NCBI GenBank assembly: GCA_910588075.1
Contig: CAJUOS010000001.1
Coordinates: forward strand, 89,586-153,585
Source: an uncultured Erysipelotrichaceae bacterium
GTDB lineage: Bacteria; Bacillota_I; Bacilli_A; Erysipelotrichales; Coprobacillaceae
Direction: 5' to 3'
DNA length: 64,000 nt
This document shows positions 9,544 to 19,211 of this stretch, piece after piece. Position 1 is the first letter of the stretch, and every line of letters starts with the position of its first letter. A program made the position numbers and the translations under genes. Under the pieces are notes generated by a model. It was not told where the DNA came from, did no database searches, and was given only the letters and a program-made list of their open reading frames with translations.

Positions 9544-10050
9544 CTATTCTTTTAACATCATCCATTCACTTCTAGAAATGGCATAAACTTTTGTGTTTTC
9601 AAATGTATCAACTTGATGCATTCCCATTGCTTGGGCTGTTGAGGATGAAGCTATATTATCATCATGCATATATGAATAAATAATATTAAATGGTGTATTT
9701 TCAAAAGTCCAATCCCTACTTGCTTTTGCTACTTCACTTGCATATCCTTTTTGCTGTTGATCTTTTCTTATATGATAACCAATTTCTGGTTTTATTTCAC
9801 CATTAATCAACTGCATTGTTAATTCACAATCACCTATAACTTCTCCAGTTTCTTTTAAAATAACTGCCCATAAACCAAAACCAAAAATTTGATATCTTTC
9901 TTTATTTTTAAAAATCCATTTTTTTATTTTATCTTCATCAAAAATATATGGATAATACTGCATATTATTTTAATCCACAAAAACATAAGAAAGTGATTCA
10001 AAATCATTTTCTGTTAATTCTCTTAATAATAATCTTTTTGTTTCTATCAT
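9544..10050 (-). pseudogene. GNAT acetyltransferase interrupted by an in-frame stop
   Basis: From ATG 10048-10050 the frame reads MIETKRLLLRELTENDFESL, a typical RimJ/RimL-type N-terminus, but meets TAA at 9970-9972 after 26 codons. The same frame then continues without shift through NNMQYYPYIFDED to the end of the acetyltransferase domain (acetyl-CoA loop region QQQKGYASEVAKA). A single nonsense change (for example AAA to TAA) explains this. Translation could restart at ATG 9961-9963, giving a 139-residue protein lacking the first strand. Either a pseudogene, a sequencing error or an N-terminally shortened protein. Confidence 0.75.
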
Positions 10051-10079
10051 TAACTATCTCACTTTCAATACACGATTTT

Positions 10080-10265
10080 TTATAATACTAATGCTTTTTT
10101 AGGACAAAAATTTGAACATTTTCCACACCCTATACACTTATCATAATTAATCTTGGGTGCTTCAAATTCTTTTTGCGACAATGCTCCTACTGGACAAATA
10201 TTCACTGCAGGACATTTATGATTTTGAGGACATCTCTCTATTACAATTTCTAATTTTTTCTTCAT
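10080..10265 (-). CDS. Small 2[4Fe-4S] ferredoxin
   Basis: Only 61 residues, with the cluster motifs CPQNHKCPAVNICPVGAL and CIGCGKCSNFCPKKA. The second is a classical CxxCxxCxxxC site; in the first the order is C-x5-C-x4-C-x3, a variant seen in clostridial ferredoxin-like proteins. It is expected to carry electrons in the cytosol. It sits 33 bases downstream of the rRNA methyltransferase gene, which itself needs an Fe-S cluster in related proteins, but no functional link is proven. Confidence 0.88.
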   Translation of the reverse strand: MKKKLEIVIERCPQNHKCPAVNICPVGALSQKEFEAPKINYDKCIGCGKCSNFCPKKALVL

Positions 10266-10298
10266 ATACTTACCTCCTTTTATTTTATTAATATAAAT

Positions 10299-11432
10299 CT
10301 ATATTTTTGAATATGATAATCGTATAATACTCTCTATGTGTTCAGTATGTGGAAACATATCATAAAAATAAACATCTTGAAAAATATAACCAATCTTCTT
10401 AAATTCCTTTAAATCTCTTACCTGAGTATGTGGATCACAAGAAACATAAACAACGTTTTTAGGTTTTAATTTATGAATAGCTTGTATAAACTCTTTTGTA
10501 CTTCCTGCCCTTGGTGGATCCATAATAACACTATCATATTTCAGTTTTAATCTAGCCTGTTCTTTCATAAATTCAGTTGCATCTTGATTATAGAAATGAA
10601 TATTTTGTACATGGTTCATTTTTGCATTATTTATAGCATCTTTATAAGCCTGTGTATTCAATTCAACACCAATTACATTTTTTACATATGATGCAAGAAT
10701 CAAGCCAATCGTTCCAATTCCACAATATGTGTCTAACACAACATCACTATCTTTAACATCTAAAAGTTGAATTACTTTTTGATATAATTTTGTACACTGT
10801 TCATGATTAATTTGATAAAAAGATTGGGCAGATATTTTGAATGTCAATCCACATAATTCATCAACAATAAAGCCTTTTCCATATAAAACCTTTTCTTGTT
10901 GAGATAAAACAATACTTGTTTGTCGCTTATTAATATTCAATACAATTGATTTTACACTAGGACAAAATTTTATCAATTCCTGACAAAAATTTTTAGAACC
11001 TTTAAAAATAGAATCACTAACAACTAAAACAACTAAAGTTTGATTTGTTTGAATAGCTCTGCGAATAAGAACATGACGTAAAAAACCTTTTCTTCTTTTA
11101 TTATCATAAATAGAAATTCTATATTTTTTAAATAAACATTGTAATTTATCTAAAATATAGTGGGTTTCTTCATCATGAAGTAAACATTTCTTAATAGGAA
11201 CAATTTTATGACTTTCTTCCTCATATAATCCATATTCATATTTTTGATTGAATGCAACAATCACTCTATTTCTATAAGCATAAGGATTATTCATCCCATG
11301 AATAGAATGAACAGAAACATGAAAATCTCTGTACAAATCTTGATAATAATTATATTTTTTTTGAAGTTGTTGTTGATAATCCATATCAATATATTGACAA
11401 CTTCCACATTGCTGACTCACTCTACATTTCAT
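10299..11432 (-). CDS. TrmA/RlmD-family 23S rRNA (uracil-5-)-methyltransferase
   Basis: 377 residues. An N-terminal CRVSQQCGSCQYIDMDYQQQLQKK supplies the CxxC iron-sulfur ligands of the RumA family. The methyltransferase domain has LDTYCGIGTIGLILA (SAM site), MDPPRAGS and the catalytic VYVSCDPHT. The TRAM domain usually found at the N-terminus is absent, as in many Firmicutes homologues. It methylates a uridine C5 in 23S rRNA; whether the position is 747 or 1939 cannot be read from sequence. Confidence 0.9.
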   Translation of the reverse strand: MKCRVSQQCGSCQYIDMDYQQQLQKKYNYYQDLYRDFHVSVHSIHGMNNPYAYRNRVIVAFNQKYEYGLYEEESHKIVPIKKCLLHDEETHYILDKLQCLFKKYRISIYDNKRRKGFLRHVLIRRAIQTNQTLVVLVVSDSIFKGSKNFCQELIKFCPSVKSIVLNINKRQTSIVLSQQEKVLYGKGFIVDELCGLTFKISAQSFYQINHEQCTKLYQKVIQLLDVKDSDVVLDTYCGIGTIGLILASYVKNVIGVELNTQAYKDAINNAKMNHVQNIHFYNQDATEFMKEQARLKLKYDSVIMDPPRAGSTKEFIQAIHKLKPKNVVYVSCDPHTQVRDLKEFKKIGYIFQDVYFYDMFPHTEHIESIIRLSYSKI

Positions 11433-11471
11433 AAAATACTCCTTCCTATATAAAGAAAAGCTTATAAAGCA

Positions 11472-12905
11472 TTACAATGTTTCAATAAACTTTACAAGTA
11501 ATTCAAAAGTATCAACAAAAGATTGAATATCCAACCTCTCATCAGGTATATGAATATCTGCCATATTAGGACCTATTGTTACAATATCCAATTCAGGTAT
11601 TTTTCCTTTAAAAACTCCAGTTTCTAATCCTCCATGAGTTGCAATCTCTTTTAACTCCTGATGCGCATATTCTTTATAAAAATCTTTCAATTGTTTTCTT
11701 AAAAGTGAATGAGGATCATAATCCCATCCTGGATAATCTCCTGATTTTTCTGTATATCCATTAAACAATGATGCAACCATATCTAATTGCATAGCAAGTT
11801 CATCTCTTGCACTTTTTAATGGTGAACGAATTGAATAATCAATAATCACTTCTTCATCACTTGTATATACAACCCCCATATTTAAAGAAAGAGTTGTCAA
11901 ATGAGGAATGACTTGAGATTGCTCTATCATACCATTAGGTGCTAAATACATAATAGATATAATAGCTTCACTATCTTTTGACTGAATACAATAATCACAT
12001 TCTTCTTCATATAAATATATTTCTACATGTGGATCACTTATTTCAAGTTCCTTTTTAATATCTTGATAACAAGAATTAACAATTTCTTCAATTTCTTCTT
12101 GAATACTTTCACTAGCAAAAGAAACAACACATTCTCTTGGAATAGCATTATTTTTTAAACCACCATTAATCTCAATTAAGCGAATATCAATTCCATTTCT
12201 TAACATATGATAAAGAACTCTTGCTGCTAATTTGTTTGCATTTCCTCTTGCTTTATGAATACAATCTCCAGAATGACCTCCTAATAATCCTTTCACCTCT
12301 AAAGTATAAACAGGAGAAACATTATCTTGTTTATGAATAGGTTTGGTAATTTTAACATCTACTCCACCAGATGAAGATGTACATGTAACACCTTCTTTTT
12401 CACTATCTAACCCTATCATTCTTTTAGCTTTCAAAAGACTAGCATCTATTCCAAAAGCCCCAAATAAACCTACTTCTTCTTGAACAGTAAAAACACATTC
12501 TAATGGTGGGTGTTTAATATTTTTTTCTGTTAAAATAGCCAACATATAACACACTCCATAGCCATCATCAGCTCCTAATGTTGTTCCCGTAGCATGTAAA
12601 AAACCATCTTCTACATATAAGTCTAAAGAATCATTTTCAAAATCATGATGGCTATCATTATTTTTTTCATTAACCATGTCCATATGAGCTTCTAACATCA
12701 ATGCTTCATGATCTTCATACCCTTTTGTAGCTTTTTTATAAACAATAACATTATTCATTTCATCTCTTTGATAATCCAAATGATATTGTTCTGCAATACT
12801 CACAATATAATTGGCTATTGCTTCCTCATTATACGAACCTCTTGGTATTTTTGAAATTTCTTCAAAATAATAATTAATTAAAATATTTGTATCTAAAACG
12901 GCCAC
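11472..12905 (-). CDS. pepD: Aminoacyl-histidine dipeptidase (PepD, M20)
   Basis: 477 residues with the M20 metallopeptidase ligands in LMLEAHMDMVNE, LGADDGYGVCY and VFTVQEEVGLFGA, and LGGHSGDCIHKARGNANK in the dimerisation domain; THGGLETG near the C-terminus completes the site. It hydrolyses Xaa-His and other dipeptides in the cytosol. Start is GTG 12905 with TAGGAGGA upstream. It lies 51 bases downstream of the MATE gene in the same direction. Confidence 0.93.
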   Translation of the reverse strand: MAVLDTNILINYYFEEISKIPRGSYNEEAIANYIVSIAEQYHLDYQRDEMNNVIVYKKATKGYEDHEALMLEAHMDMVNEKNNDSHHDFENDSLDLYVEDGFLHATGTTLGADDGYGVCYMLAILTEKNIKHPPLECVFTVQEEVGLFGAFGIDASLLKAKRMIGLDSEKEGVTCTSSSGGVDVKITKPIHKQDNVSPVYTLEVKGLLGGHSGDCIHKARGNANKLAARVLYHMLRNGIDIRLIEINGGLKNNAIPRECVVSFASESIQEEIEEIVNSCYQDIKKELEISDPHVEIYLYEEECDYCIQSKDSEAIISIMYLAPNGMIEQSQVIPHLTTLSLNMGVVYTSDEEVIIDYSIRSPLKSARDELAMQLDMVASLFNGYTEKSGDYPGWDYDPHSLLRKQLKDFYKEYAHQELKEIATHGGLETGVFKGKIPELDIVTIGPNMADIHIPDERLDIQSFVDTFELLVKFIETL

Positions 12906-12955
12906 TAATATATCCTCCTATAACTATTTATTTTCTCAAATGATTATATCAATTT

Positions 12956-14284
12956 TTAAACCAACTGTCTATTCATCCATTTTCCATTAAAATATCTCCA
13001 TATAAAAAATATAGCTCGTACAACCCAATCAATAGACATAGCAATCCAAATTCCCAATAATCCAACACCCATTGTTTGAGCAATGATATAACTTAACAAT
13101 AATCTAAAAGTTAACATTGATGTTGCTGAAACAATCATTGTATATTTTGCATCATTAGCTGCTCTTAAAGCATTTGGAAGAGTAAAAGCTGCTGGCCAAA
13201 AAATAGCCGCTGATATCCCATGGAAAAATATACATTGATATGCTAAAGCAATCGTTTCTTGTGATAAAGAGTAAAAAGTCAAAATAGTTGGTGTTGCTAA
13301 TAAAAGAACAACAATCAATATAAGCATTGATAAATAGGTCATTTTCATAATCTTTTTTATATAATATTTTGCCTGCTCGTAATCATTGGCTCCAACACAT
13401 TGTCCTATGACTGTAACCATAGCTAAGCCTAATGCCATTCCAGGAATAATTTGCATTTGTGATAAATTACTAGAAACAGCATTTGCAGCAATAGAATAAG
13501 TTCCAAATGTTGCAACCAATCCTTGTACTAATATTTTACCTAATTGAAACATCCCATTCTCTAATCCTGAAGGAATTCCTATTGTTAAAATTTTTCGAAT
13601 ATAAGTAAAATCAAATTTCCAATGTACATAATCATCAATATATAACTCACTACTTTTTTTACTTAACATAATTAAAATAACCAAACAAGCAACTGCTCTT
13701 GCAATTAAAGTAGCCAAAACGGCTCCAAAAACGCCCCAATGACATCCAAAAATAAAAAAAGCATTCAAAACAATATTTATAATATTCATAATAGCACTAT
13801 TAATCATAGAAATTTTAGAATTACCAACAGCTCTAAAAAGTGCTGCTCCACTATTATATAAAGCAATAAATGGATAAGACATAGCTGAATAAAAAAAGTA
13901 TATTTCTGCATTCTTCATAACATTTATTTCCACTTTACCAAAAACCAAGTGTAATAAATAATTATTAAAAATTATAACAAAAAACATAATAATTACTGAT
14001 AATAATGCTGTAATTAATAATAACTGTTTTGCTGAATATCTTGCTTTTTCAAATGAACCTTGACCTATAAACTGTGCTACAACAACAGCCCCTCCTGTTC
14101 CAAGCGCAGCAAAAACATTGATTAATAAAATATTAATTGTATCAACTAAAGATACTGCTGAAACAGCCATTTCACCAACAGTTGACACCATCAAAGTATC
14201 AGCAAATCCTACTGTAATAGCTAGTAATTGTTCTATAATTAATGGTATCATTAATTTTGTTAAATCTTTATTCGAAAATAACAT
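12956..14284 (-). CDS. MATE family efflux protein
   Basis: About 442 residues with 12 predicted membrane segments and the MATE repeats (QLLAITVGFADTLMVSTVG at the N-terminus). Likely a Na+- or H+-coupled drug or metabolite exporter. ATG 14284 (MLFSNKDL) has a properly spaced GGGAGG; the two upstream methionines are too close. A second, different MATE gene is at 20264. Confidence 0.9.
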   Translation of the reverse strand: MLFSNKDLTKLMIPLIIEQLLAITVGFADTLMVSTVGEMAVSAVSLVDTINILLINVFAALGTGGAVVVAQFIGQGSFEKARYSAKQLLLITALLSVIIMFFVIIFNNYLLHLVFGKVEINVMKNAEIYFFYSAMSYPFIALYNSGAALFRAVGNSKISMINSAIMNIINIVLNAFFIFGCHWGVFGAVLATLIARAVACLVILIMLSKKSSELYIDDYVHWKFDFTYIRKILTIGIPSGLENGMFQLGKILVQGLVATFGTYSIAANAVSSNLSQMQIIPGMALGLAMVTVIGQCVGANDYEQAKYYIKKIMKMTYLSMLILIVVLLLATPTILTFYSLSQETIALAYQCIFFHGISAAIFWPAAFTLPNALRAANDAKYTMIVSATSMLTFRLLLSYIIAQTMGVGLLGIWIAMSIDWVVRAIFFIWRYFNGKWMNRQLV

Positions 14285-14310
14285 AATCATTCCTCCCACT
14301 CTTTAAAAAA

Positions 14311-15048
14311 TTATAATCTTTTTTTCGTTTGAGATAAAATAATTTCCAATTTTTGAAATTCCCTTTTTGTCAAATAACGATATTCTCCTTCTGCTAATTG
14401 TTCATCTAATAAAATATCAGCAAAACTTACTCTTTTTAATTCAACAACATGATAACCACAAGTTAAAAACATTTTCTTAACTTGATGATATCTCCCTTCA
14501 CATAGAGTAACATAACAATGATATGAATCAATAATTTCTAATTGAGCACTTTGGCATCGAATCTTAAAATCTATCACAATACCATCCCTAAAATATTTAA
14601 TTAAATGCTGTTTTAAAGGAGAATCAACAGTAACAAAATAAGTTTTTTTAATATGATTTTGTGGTAATAATAATTTTTTTGATAAATTTACATCATTTGT
14701 AATAAGTAATAAACCAGTTGTATCTCTATCCAACCTCCCTACACAATAACAATCATCTTTTTTTATCAAATCCATAACACAAGGCCATTGCTGATCCTTA
14801 TGAGCACAAATATATCCTTTAGGTTTATTAAGCATGTAATAAACAAAAGGCCATTCTATAAGTTTATGATTGACTACTATTTGATCATCTGAACTAACTT
14901 GAAATAAGGGATTATCAATACAAATTTGATTAATAAAAACTGACTTTTGCCTTATTATATTTTTACATTGTCTTACATTCCCATAACCACATTTCATTAA
15001 TACATAATAGATATCTTTAATGACTATTTCTTCCTCTCCAACAATCAT
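14311..15048 (-). CDS. RsuA-family rRNA pseudouridine synthase
   Basis: About 245 residues from ATG 15048. An N-terminal S4-like RNA-binding region (DIYYVLMKCGYGNVRQCKN) leads to the catalytic domain with MLNKPKGYICA, CVGRLDRDTTGLLLITND (catalytic Asp of RLD) and EGRYHQVKKMF. It modifies 16S or 23S rRNA. The frame could be extended upstream to 15117, but that stretch overlaps the ParB-like gene and lacks family similarity. The two genes are translationally overlapping, so probably coupled. Confidence 0.85.
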   Translation of the reverse strand: MIVGEEEIVIKDIYYVLMKCGYGNVRQCKNIIRQKSVFINQICIDNPLFQVSSDDQIVVNHKLIEWPFVYYMLNKPKGYICAHKDQQWPCVMDLIKKDDCYCVGRLDRDTTGLLLITNDVNLSKKLLLPQNHIKKTYFVTVDSPLKQHLIKYFRDGIVIDFKIRCQSAQLEIIDSYHCYVTLCEGRYHQVKKMFLTCGYHVVELKRVSFADILLDEQLAEGEYRYLTKREFQKLEIILSQTKKRL

Positions 15049-15301
15049 TAGATCTTGTATTTCCATTATTTTCAACAATAACACATACAAAATCTCCTCT
15101 ATGATAATGAGATTCATTCTTTAAAATATCATGTAACGCAGATAATCTTTTATGTCCATCTACACATTGATAAGAATCTTGGTTTAAAATAACTTTAATT
15201 GGAAAAGACAAACCAATTCTTATAATTGAATGGTAAAGACTTTGATTATACTCTGTATATTGATATTGAATCTGTGATATAGGAATTTTAATAATACGCA
15301 T
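15017..15301 (-). CDS. Small ParB/sulfiredoxin-like domain protein
   Basis: 94 residues. PISQIQYQYTEYNQSLYHSI followed by YQCVDGHKRLSALHDIL matches the ParB N-terminal fold with its DGHxR(L)A box, but there is no helix-turn-helix or dimerisation domain, so it is not the chromosome partition protein. Such single-domain ParB folds may be CTPase or nucleotide-binding switches. Its 3' end overlaps the rsuA-like start by about 30 bases. An AAAAGGAGG-type site precedes ATG 15301. Confidence 0.7.
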   Translation of the reverse strand: MRIIKIPISQIQYQYTEYNQSLYHSIIRIGLSFPIKVILNQDSYQCVDGHKRLSALHDILKNESHYHRGDFVCVIVENNGNTRSNDCWRGRNSH

Positions 15302-15338
15302 AATAAAAACCTCCTTTTGTTATTATATCATTGTTTAC

Positions 15339-15361
15339 ATAAAGATAAAGTATATCTTTAT
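15339..15361. promoter_or_regulatory. Palindromic operator candidate between divergent genes
   Basis: ATAAAGATA and TATCTTTAT form a perfect 9-bp inverted repeat spaced by five bases, centred in the gap between the ParB-like gene (minus) and the RpiR regulator (plus). The regulator is the natural candidate ligand. A TATAAT-like box lies about 15 bases downstream of it for the plus-strand gene. Confidence 0.55.
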
Positions 15362-15405
15362 TAATGAAAAAATGTTATAATTAAAAACATATAGGAGGTC
15401 ATTTT

Positions 15406-16155
15406 ATGAACATTTTATTAAGTCGTATACTTACATATTTAAATGGAACTTTATTCCATGACTATAATTATAAAATATGCACTTTCATTATCTTTCATTA
15501 TTTAGAAATGGAAGATATGAATGAAGAAGAATTTTTAAAGAAAGGATGTTTTAAAAAAGAAGAACTTTATGCTTTTATTGCCTTATTAGGATTTAACCAA
15601 TATGATGAGTTTAAAGAAACACTTTGTAATCATTATCAAACTCGACTCAATCAAATTCGTGTAAGAATGCTTGGGGTTGATACAAGTGATTATATTAATG
15701 ATATGGATAAAGATTGTACTAATGAAGAAATGAAAAATATTATTTCTGATATATGCTCTAAACTTTATAAAGCTAAAAGAATTATTGTTTTTGGAGCTTT
15801 ATACCCTATTTCAATTGCTATTGAATTACAAACTGACATGATCACTTTTGGTAAACCTTTTATTCAATATCATAGTTATGACCCTATTGTTATGGATGAA
15901 AATGATGTTGCAATAGTTATCAGTGCTACTGGACGATATTTAGAAGGATTTAAAAAATCGAGAGAAGATGTTCATATAGAAAGAGCTCAACAAATCTTGA
16001 TTACTCAAAATAAAAAATATTTAAGAACTGAAGCTAATAATAATTGTAAAGTTATTTATGTGCCTGGTAAATTTGATAGTATTAATTTTAATTATCAAAT
16101 TATGACCATTTGTGATTTAATTAGGTTACATTATTTCCAACAATATTATTTATAA
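15406..16155 (+). CDS. MurR/RpiR family transcription regulator
   Basis: 249 residues: an N-terminal HTH_6-like helical region (about 1-75) and a SIS sugar-phosphate isomerase-like domain (about 100-240, IIVFGALYPISIAIEL and AIVISATGRYLEGF). RpiR proteins sense phosphosugars. The N-terminal half is less typical than usual. AGGAGG precedes the start. No sugar operon adjoins it, so the target is unclear; the palindrome upstream suggests autoregulation. Confidence 0.8.
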   Translation: MNILLSRILTYLNGTLFHDYNYKICTFIIFHYLEMEDMNEEEFLKKGCFKKEELYAFIALLGFNQYDEFKETLCNHYQTRLNQIRVRMLGVDTSDYINDMDKDCTNEEMKNIISDICSKLYKAKRIIVFGALYPISIAIELQTDMITFGKPFIQYHSYDPIVMDENDVAIVISATGRYLEGFKKSREDVHIERAQQILITQNKKYLRTEANNNCKVIYVPGKFDSINFNYQIMTICDLIRLHYFQQYYL

Positions 16156-16157
16156 TT

Positions 16158-16209
16158 AAAAAACTAGGATATTGAAATTTATATATTTCAATCATTCTAG
16201 TTTTTTTAT
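16158..16209. terminator. Bidirectional terminator
   Basis: AAAAAACTAG pairs with CTAGTTTTTTT and an inner GAAAT/ATTTC helix, giving a long hairpin with poly-A and poly-T ends between the convergent RpiR gene and the ABC importer. Confidence 0.85.
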
Positions 16210-16222
16210 CCAATCATATCTA

Positions 16223-17008
16223 TTATTTTAATAAAATACGATCATTATATTCTTTTGTTGAAGATGAGTATAAATGTATCAATTCATCAACTGTCATATT
16301 TTTTCTTGTTTCACCTTCAATTAATGCAATAATTTGTCCATCTTTCATAATCATTGTTTTATTACCATAGTAAAGAGCATCTTCCATATTATGTGTAATC
16401 ATTAAAGTTGTAATATGATGTTCTTCTATAAGTTGAGAACTTATTTTTAATACTTTTTGTGCCGTTTTAGGATCTAACGCAGCAGTATGTTCATCCAATA
16501 AAAGAAGTTGTGGAGTTACATATGTTGCCATAAGAAGTGTTAAAGCTTGTCTTTGACCTCCTGATAATGTTCCAACTTTTGCATCTAAACGATTCTCTAA
16601 TCCTAAATCTAATGTTTGTAATGCCTGTTTATATTGTTGTCTATTTTTATGTGTGAAAAGTGATAGACTAAAATGTTTTCCTCTTTGTGAAGCTAATGAT
16701 AAATTTTCTTCAATTGTCATAGATGGCGCTGTTCCTTTTAATGGATCTTGAAACAATCTTCCAATACATTGAGAACGTTGATATTCAGGATAAGTAGTTA
16801 TATCCTCTCCATTTAATATAATTTGTCCACTTGATAATTCAACAGCACCTGAAATAGATTGAAATAAAGTTGATTTTCCAGCCCCATTACTTCCAATAAT
16901 CGTTACAAAATCCCCTTTATCTAAATGTAAATTGATATGAGAAAGAGCAATTTTTTCATTAATGGTTCCTTCATTAAAAACAACAGTAACATCATTAAGT
17001 TCTAACAT
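16223..17008 (-). CDS. ABC transporter ATPase (TrpZ-like)
   Basis: 261 residues with IGSNGAGKST (Walker A), LSGGQRQALTLLMA (signature) and LLLLDEHTAALD (Walker B). It energises the adjacent permease. The start overlaps the permease stop by seven bases. The upstream tryptophan T-box argues for tryptophan uptake, as for trpXYZ of streptococci; the substrate is inferred. Confidence 0.9.
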   Translation of the reverse strand: MLELNDVTVVFNEGTINEKIALSHINLHLDKGDFVTIIGSNGAGKSTLFQSISGAVELSSGQIILNGEDITTYPEYQRSQCIGRLFQDPLKGTAPSMTIEENLSLASQRGKHFSLSLFTHKNRQQYKQALQTLDLGLENRLDAKVGTLSGGQRQALTLLMATYVTPQLLLLDEHTAALDPKTAQKVLKISSQLIEEHHITTLMITHNMEDALYYGNKTMIMKDGQIIALIEGETRKNMTVDELIHLYSSSTKEYNDRILLK

Positions 17009-17865
17009 TTTTTCTTCCTCCTTTTCAAAGTTGTTAATGCAATAGCAATCACAACCAATAATGCTGATAATAATTTCAAATCTCCAGAAGGTAAACCTAA
17101 CTGTAAGGCAATGGTTAATACTCCTCTATAAAAAACTGCTCCAACAACCACTGCAATCAATTGAAAAATAATTTTATCTTTTCTAATAAACGTCATTCCA
17201 ACAATAATACTAGCTAAACCAATAACCATCATACCTGTTCCACTTGAAATATCTGAATAGGTTTGATGTTGTGCAAAAACAGCTCCTCCCATTGCTACAA
17301 AACCATTAGCTAAAGCTAAACCTAATATTTTCATTTTATCTGTATCAATAGAACTGGCTCTTACCATATCTTCATTATCCCCACAAGCACGTAATGCTAA
17401 GCCTAGTTGAGTCCTTAAAAAATAATGTAAAAAAATACATATAAATAAAATGAGTAAAAAAATAACAATACATTTATGATATGTTCCAAAAATTTCAAAA
17501 AAAGTAAAAATACTTGTACATTCAAATAAAGAAATATTAGGAGAATCTCCCATAATTCTTAGATTAATAGAATATAGAGCTGTCATTGTTAAAATTCCAG
17601 ATAATAATGGCATAATTTTTATTTTTGTAATTAACAAACCAGTTATCATACCAGCTAATGCCCCTGCTATAAATGACATAATTAATCCCAAATAGGGTAA
17701 TGAATGAATAGTAAACATTGCACTCACTGCACATCCCAATGTAAAACTACCATCAACTGTCAAATCAGGTAAATTTAAAATTTTATAACTAATATAGAGT
17801 CCAAGAGACATAATTGCAAATATGCCTCCTAACTCTAACGCTCCTAAAACAACTGTCAAGTTCAT
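17002..17865 (-). CDS. ABC transporter permease (TrpY-like)
   Basis: 287 residues with about eight to nine membrane spans and the BPD_transp_2 pattern (LPDLTVDGSFTLGCAVSAM, LRACGDNEDMVRASSID). This permease class accompanies DUF534-type solute-binding proteins. It begins nine bases after the stop of the binding-protein gene and overlaps the ATPase gene, so the three form one operon. Confidence 0.9.
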   Translation of the reverse strand: MNLTVVLGALELGGIFAIMSLGLYISYKILNLPDLTVDGSFTLGCAVSAMFTIHSLPYLGLIMSFIAGALAGMITGLLITKIKIMPLLSGILTMTALYSINLRIMGDSPNISLFECTSIFTFFEIFGTYHKCIVIFLLILFICIFLHYFLRTQLGLALRACGDNEDMVRASSIDTDKMKILGLALANGFVAMGGAVFAQHQTYSDISSGTGMMVIGLASIIVGMTFIRKDKIIFQLIAVVVGAVFYRGVLTIALQLGLPSGDLKLLSALLVVIAIALTTLKRRKKKC

Positions 17866-17874
17866 ACTATCACC

Positions 17875-18852
17875 TTATTTCATCATAAATAATGCTTTAT
17901 CATTTTTAATACTTTCAGGTAAAGAAATATCTAATTCTTTTAATACTTTTTCATTGACATAAATATTTAAATCTTCTTTAAATACTTTCACTGGAATATT
18001 TGATATTGCTGTTCCTTTTAATACTTTATTGACCATATCCGCAGTTTCTTTTCCTAAATTTTCATAGTTAATACCAACACTTAAAAATCCACCATCTTGA
18101 ACCATAGAATCTGCCCCTACATATAAAGGAATTTTTGCTTTTATACAAGCACTACTCACAACATTCATTGCACTTGCAACAGTATTATCATTTGGAACAA
18201 AAATAGCATCGCATTGACTAGATAAAACATCTACTGCAGATTGAATTTCATTTACATTTGTTACTGTTGCTTCTTCTATACGAATGCCTTTATCATCACA
18301 ATAATCCTTTGCTTTCTTTATATTTGTTATAGAATTGGCTTCTCCTTTATTATAAATAACACCTAATTTTTTTAATTGTGGATTGACTTGTAATGCTTTA
18401 TCCAAAATAAGCTCAACTTGAATCTCATCACTTGTTCCAGTTATATTTTTATCAGGTTGTTTTAAAGATGTTGTTAATTTCGCCCCAATAGGATCACTAA
18501 CAGCTGCAAAAACAACTGGAATATCTTTAGATAAAGTTGCTGCTGATTGAGCAACAGGTGTTGCTATAGCCATAATAACATCTGGATTTTCTCCTTTAAA
18601 TTCTTGAATAATACTTGCTGCAGTATTATTATCTCCTTGTGCATTTTTAAATATATATTCAACATTTACTCCATCTTCATATCCTAATTCTTTCATTCTT
18701 TCATCAAAAGCTGATTTAATTGTATTTAAAGATGTATGTTCTACCAATTGTATAATTGCCACCTTTTTCATATTCTTATCTTTTTCACCACATCCAACTA
18801 ATAGTCCCATAAAAATAACACTTGCTAATAATCCTTTTAATAATTTATTCAT
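17875..18852 (-). CDS. ABC transporter substrate-binding lipoprotein (TrpX-like)
   Basis: 325 residues. A signal peptide with lipobox LLVGC (Cys about 21) predicts a lipoprotein anchored outside the membrane. The rest matches the ABC_sub_bind (DUF534) family: IIQLVEHTSLNTIKSAFDERM, PDVIMAIATPVAQSAA, VPNDNTVAS. With the T-box upstream it is best read as the tryptophan-binding protein. First gene of the operon, with AAGGAGAGAG before ATG 18852. Confidence 0.9.
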   Translation of the reverse strand: MNKLLKGLLASVIFMGLLVGCGEKDKNMKKVAIIQLVEHTSLNTIKSAFDERMKELGYEDGVNVEYIFKNAQGDNNTAASIIQEFKGENPDVIMAIATPVAQSAATLSKDIPVVFAAVSDPIGAKLTTSLKQPDKNITGTSDEIQVELILDKALQVNPQLKKLGVIYNKGEANSITNIKKAKDYCDDKGIRIEEATVTNVNEIQSAVDVLSSQCDAIFVPNDNTVASAMNVVSSACIKAKIPLYVGADSMVQDGGFLSVGINYENLGKETADMVNKVLKGTAISNIPVKVFKEDLNIYVNEKVLKELDISLPESIKNDKALFMMK

Positions 18853-18949
18853 TTTTCTCTCTCCTTATTTTTATTTGTTTTTTATGAAAATAAAGAGCTA
18901 CACCATCGTTTCATACTATTAAAATCCCCCTTACTTGCTAGCAAATAAA

Positions 18950-19200
18950 CAAAAAACATCTATCCTATCGAAAGGACAGATGTTTATATCTGCGGTGCCA
19001 CCTTTATTGGTTATATAAAAACCCACTCTGTAAAATGCTAACACATTTTTGCTTTATAACGTAAGCTCACGTCTCAGGATACTCGATAATCTTTCCCCTT
19101 TGCCCTCATAGGTCCATTTACTTAACTGCCATTATCTAGCTTCCACCATCCTAGATTCTCTATAAATACATTTTTAAGTTTTATCTCCCACTCATAGGTT
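18950..19200 (-). promoter_or_regulatory. Tryptophan T-box riboswitch with terminator
   Basis: On the minus strand the leader contains a Stem I region, the conserved T-box AAAGGTGGCACCGC (about 18992-19008) and a terminator hairpin (18953-18985, ACATCT...AGATGT then a T run) about 100 bases before the binding-protein gene. The TGGC of the antiterminator bulge would pair with a tRNA ending GCCA, and tRNA-Trp has G73. A UGG triplet lies in the expected specifier region at 19114-19116. Uncharged tRNA-Trp would allow read-through. Confidence 0.88.
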
Positions 19201-19211
19201 TTCTTTTTTAT

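Noticed and set aside
9544..10050. Stop-codon recoding of TAA in the GNAT gene
   Set aside because: All other genes end at TAA normally; a point mutation is simpler.
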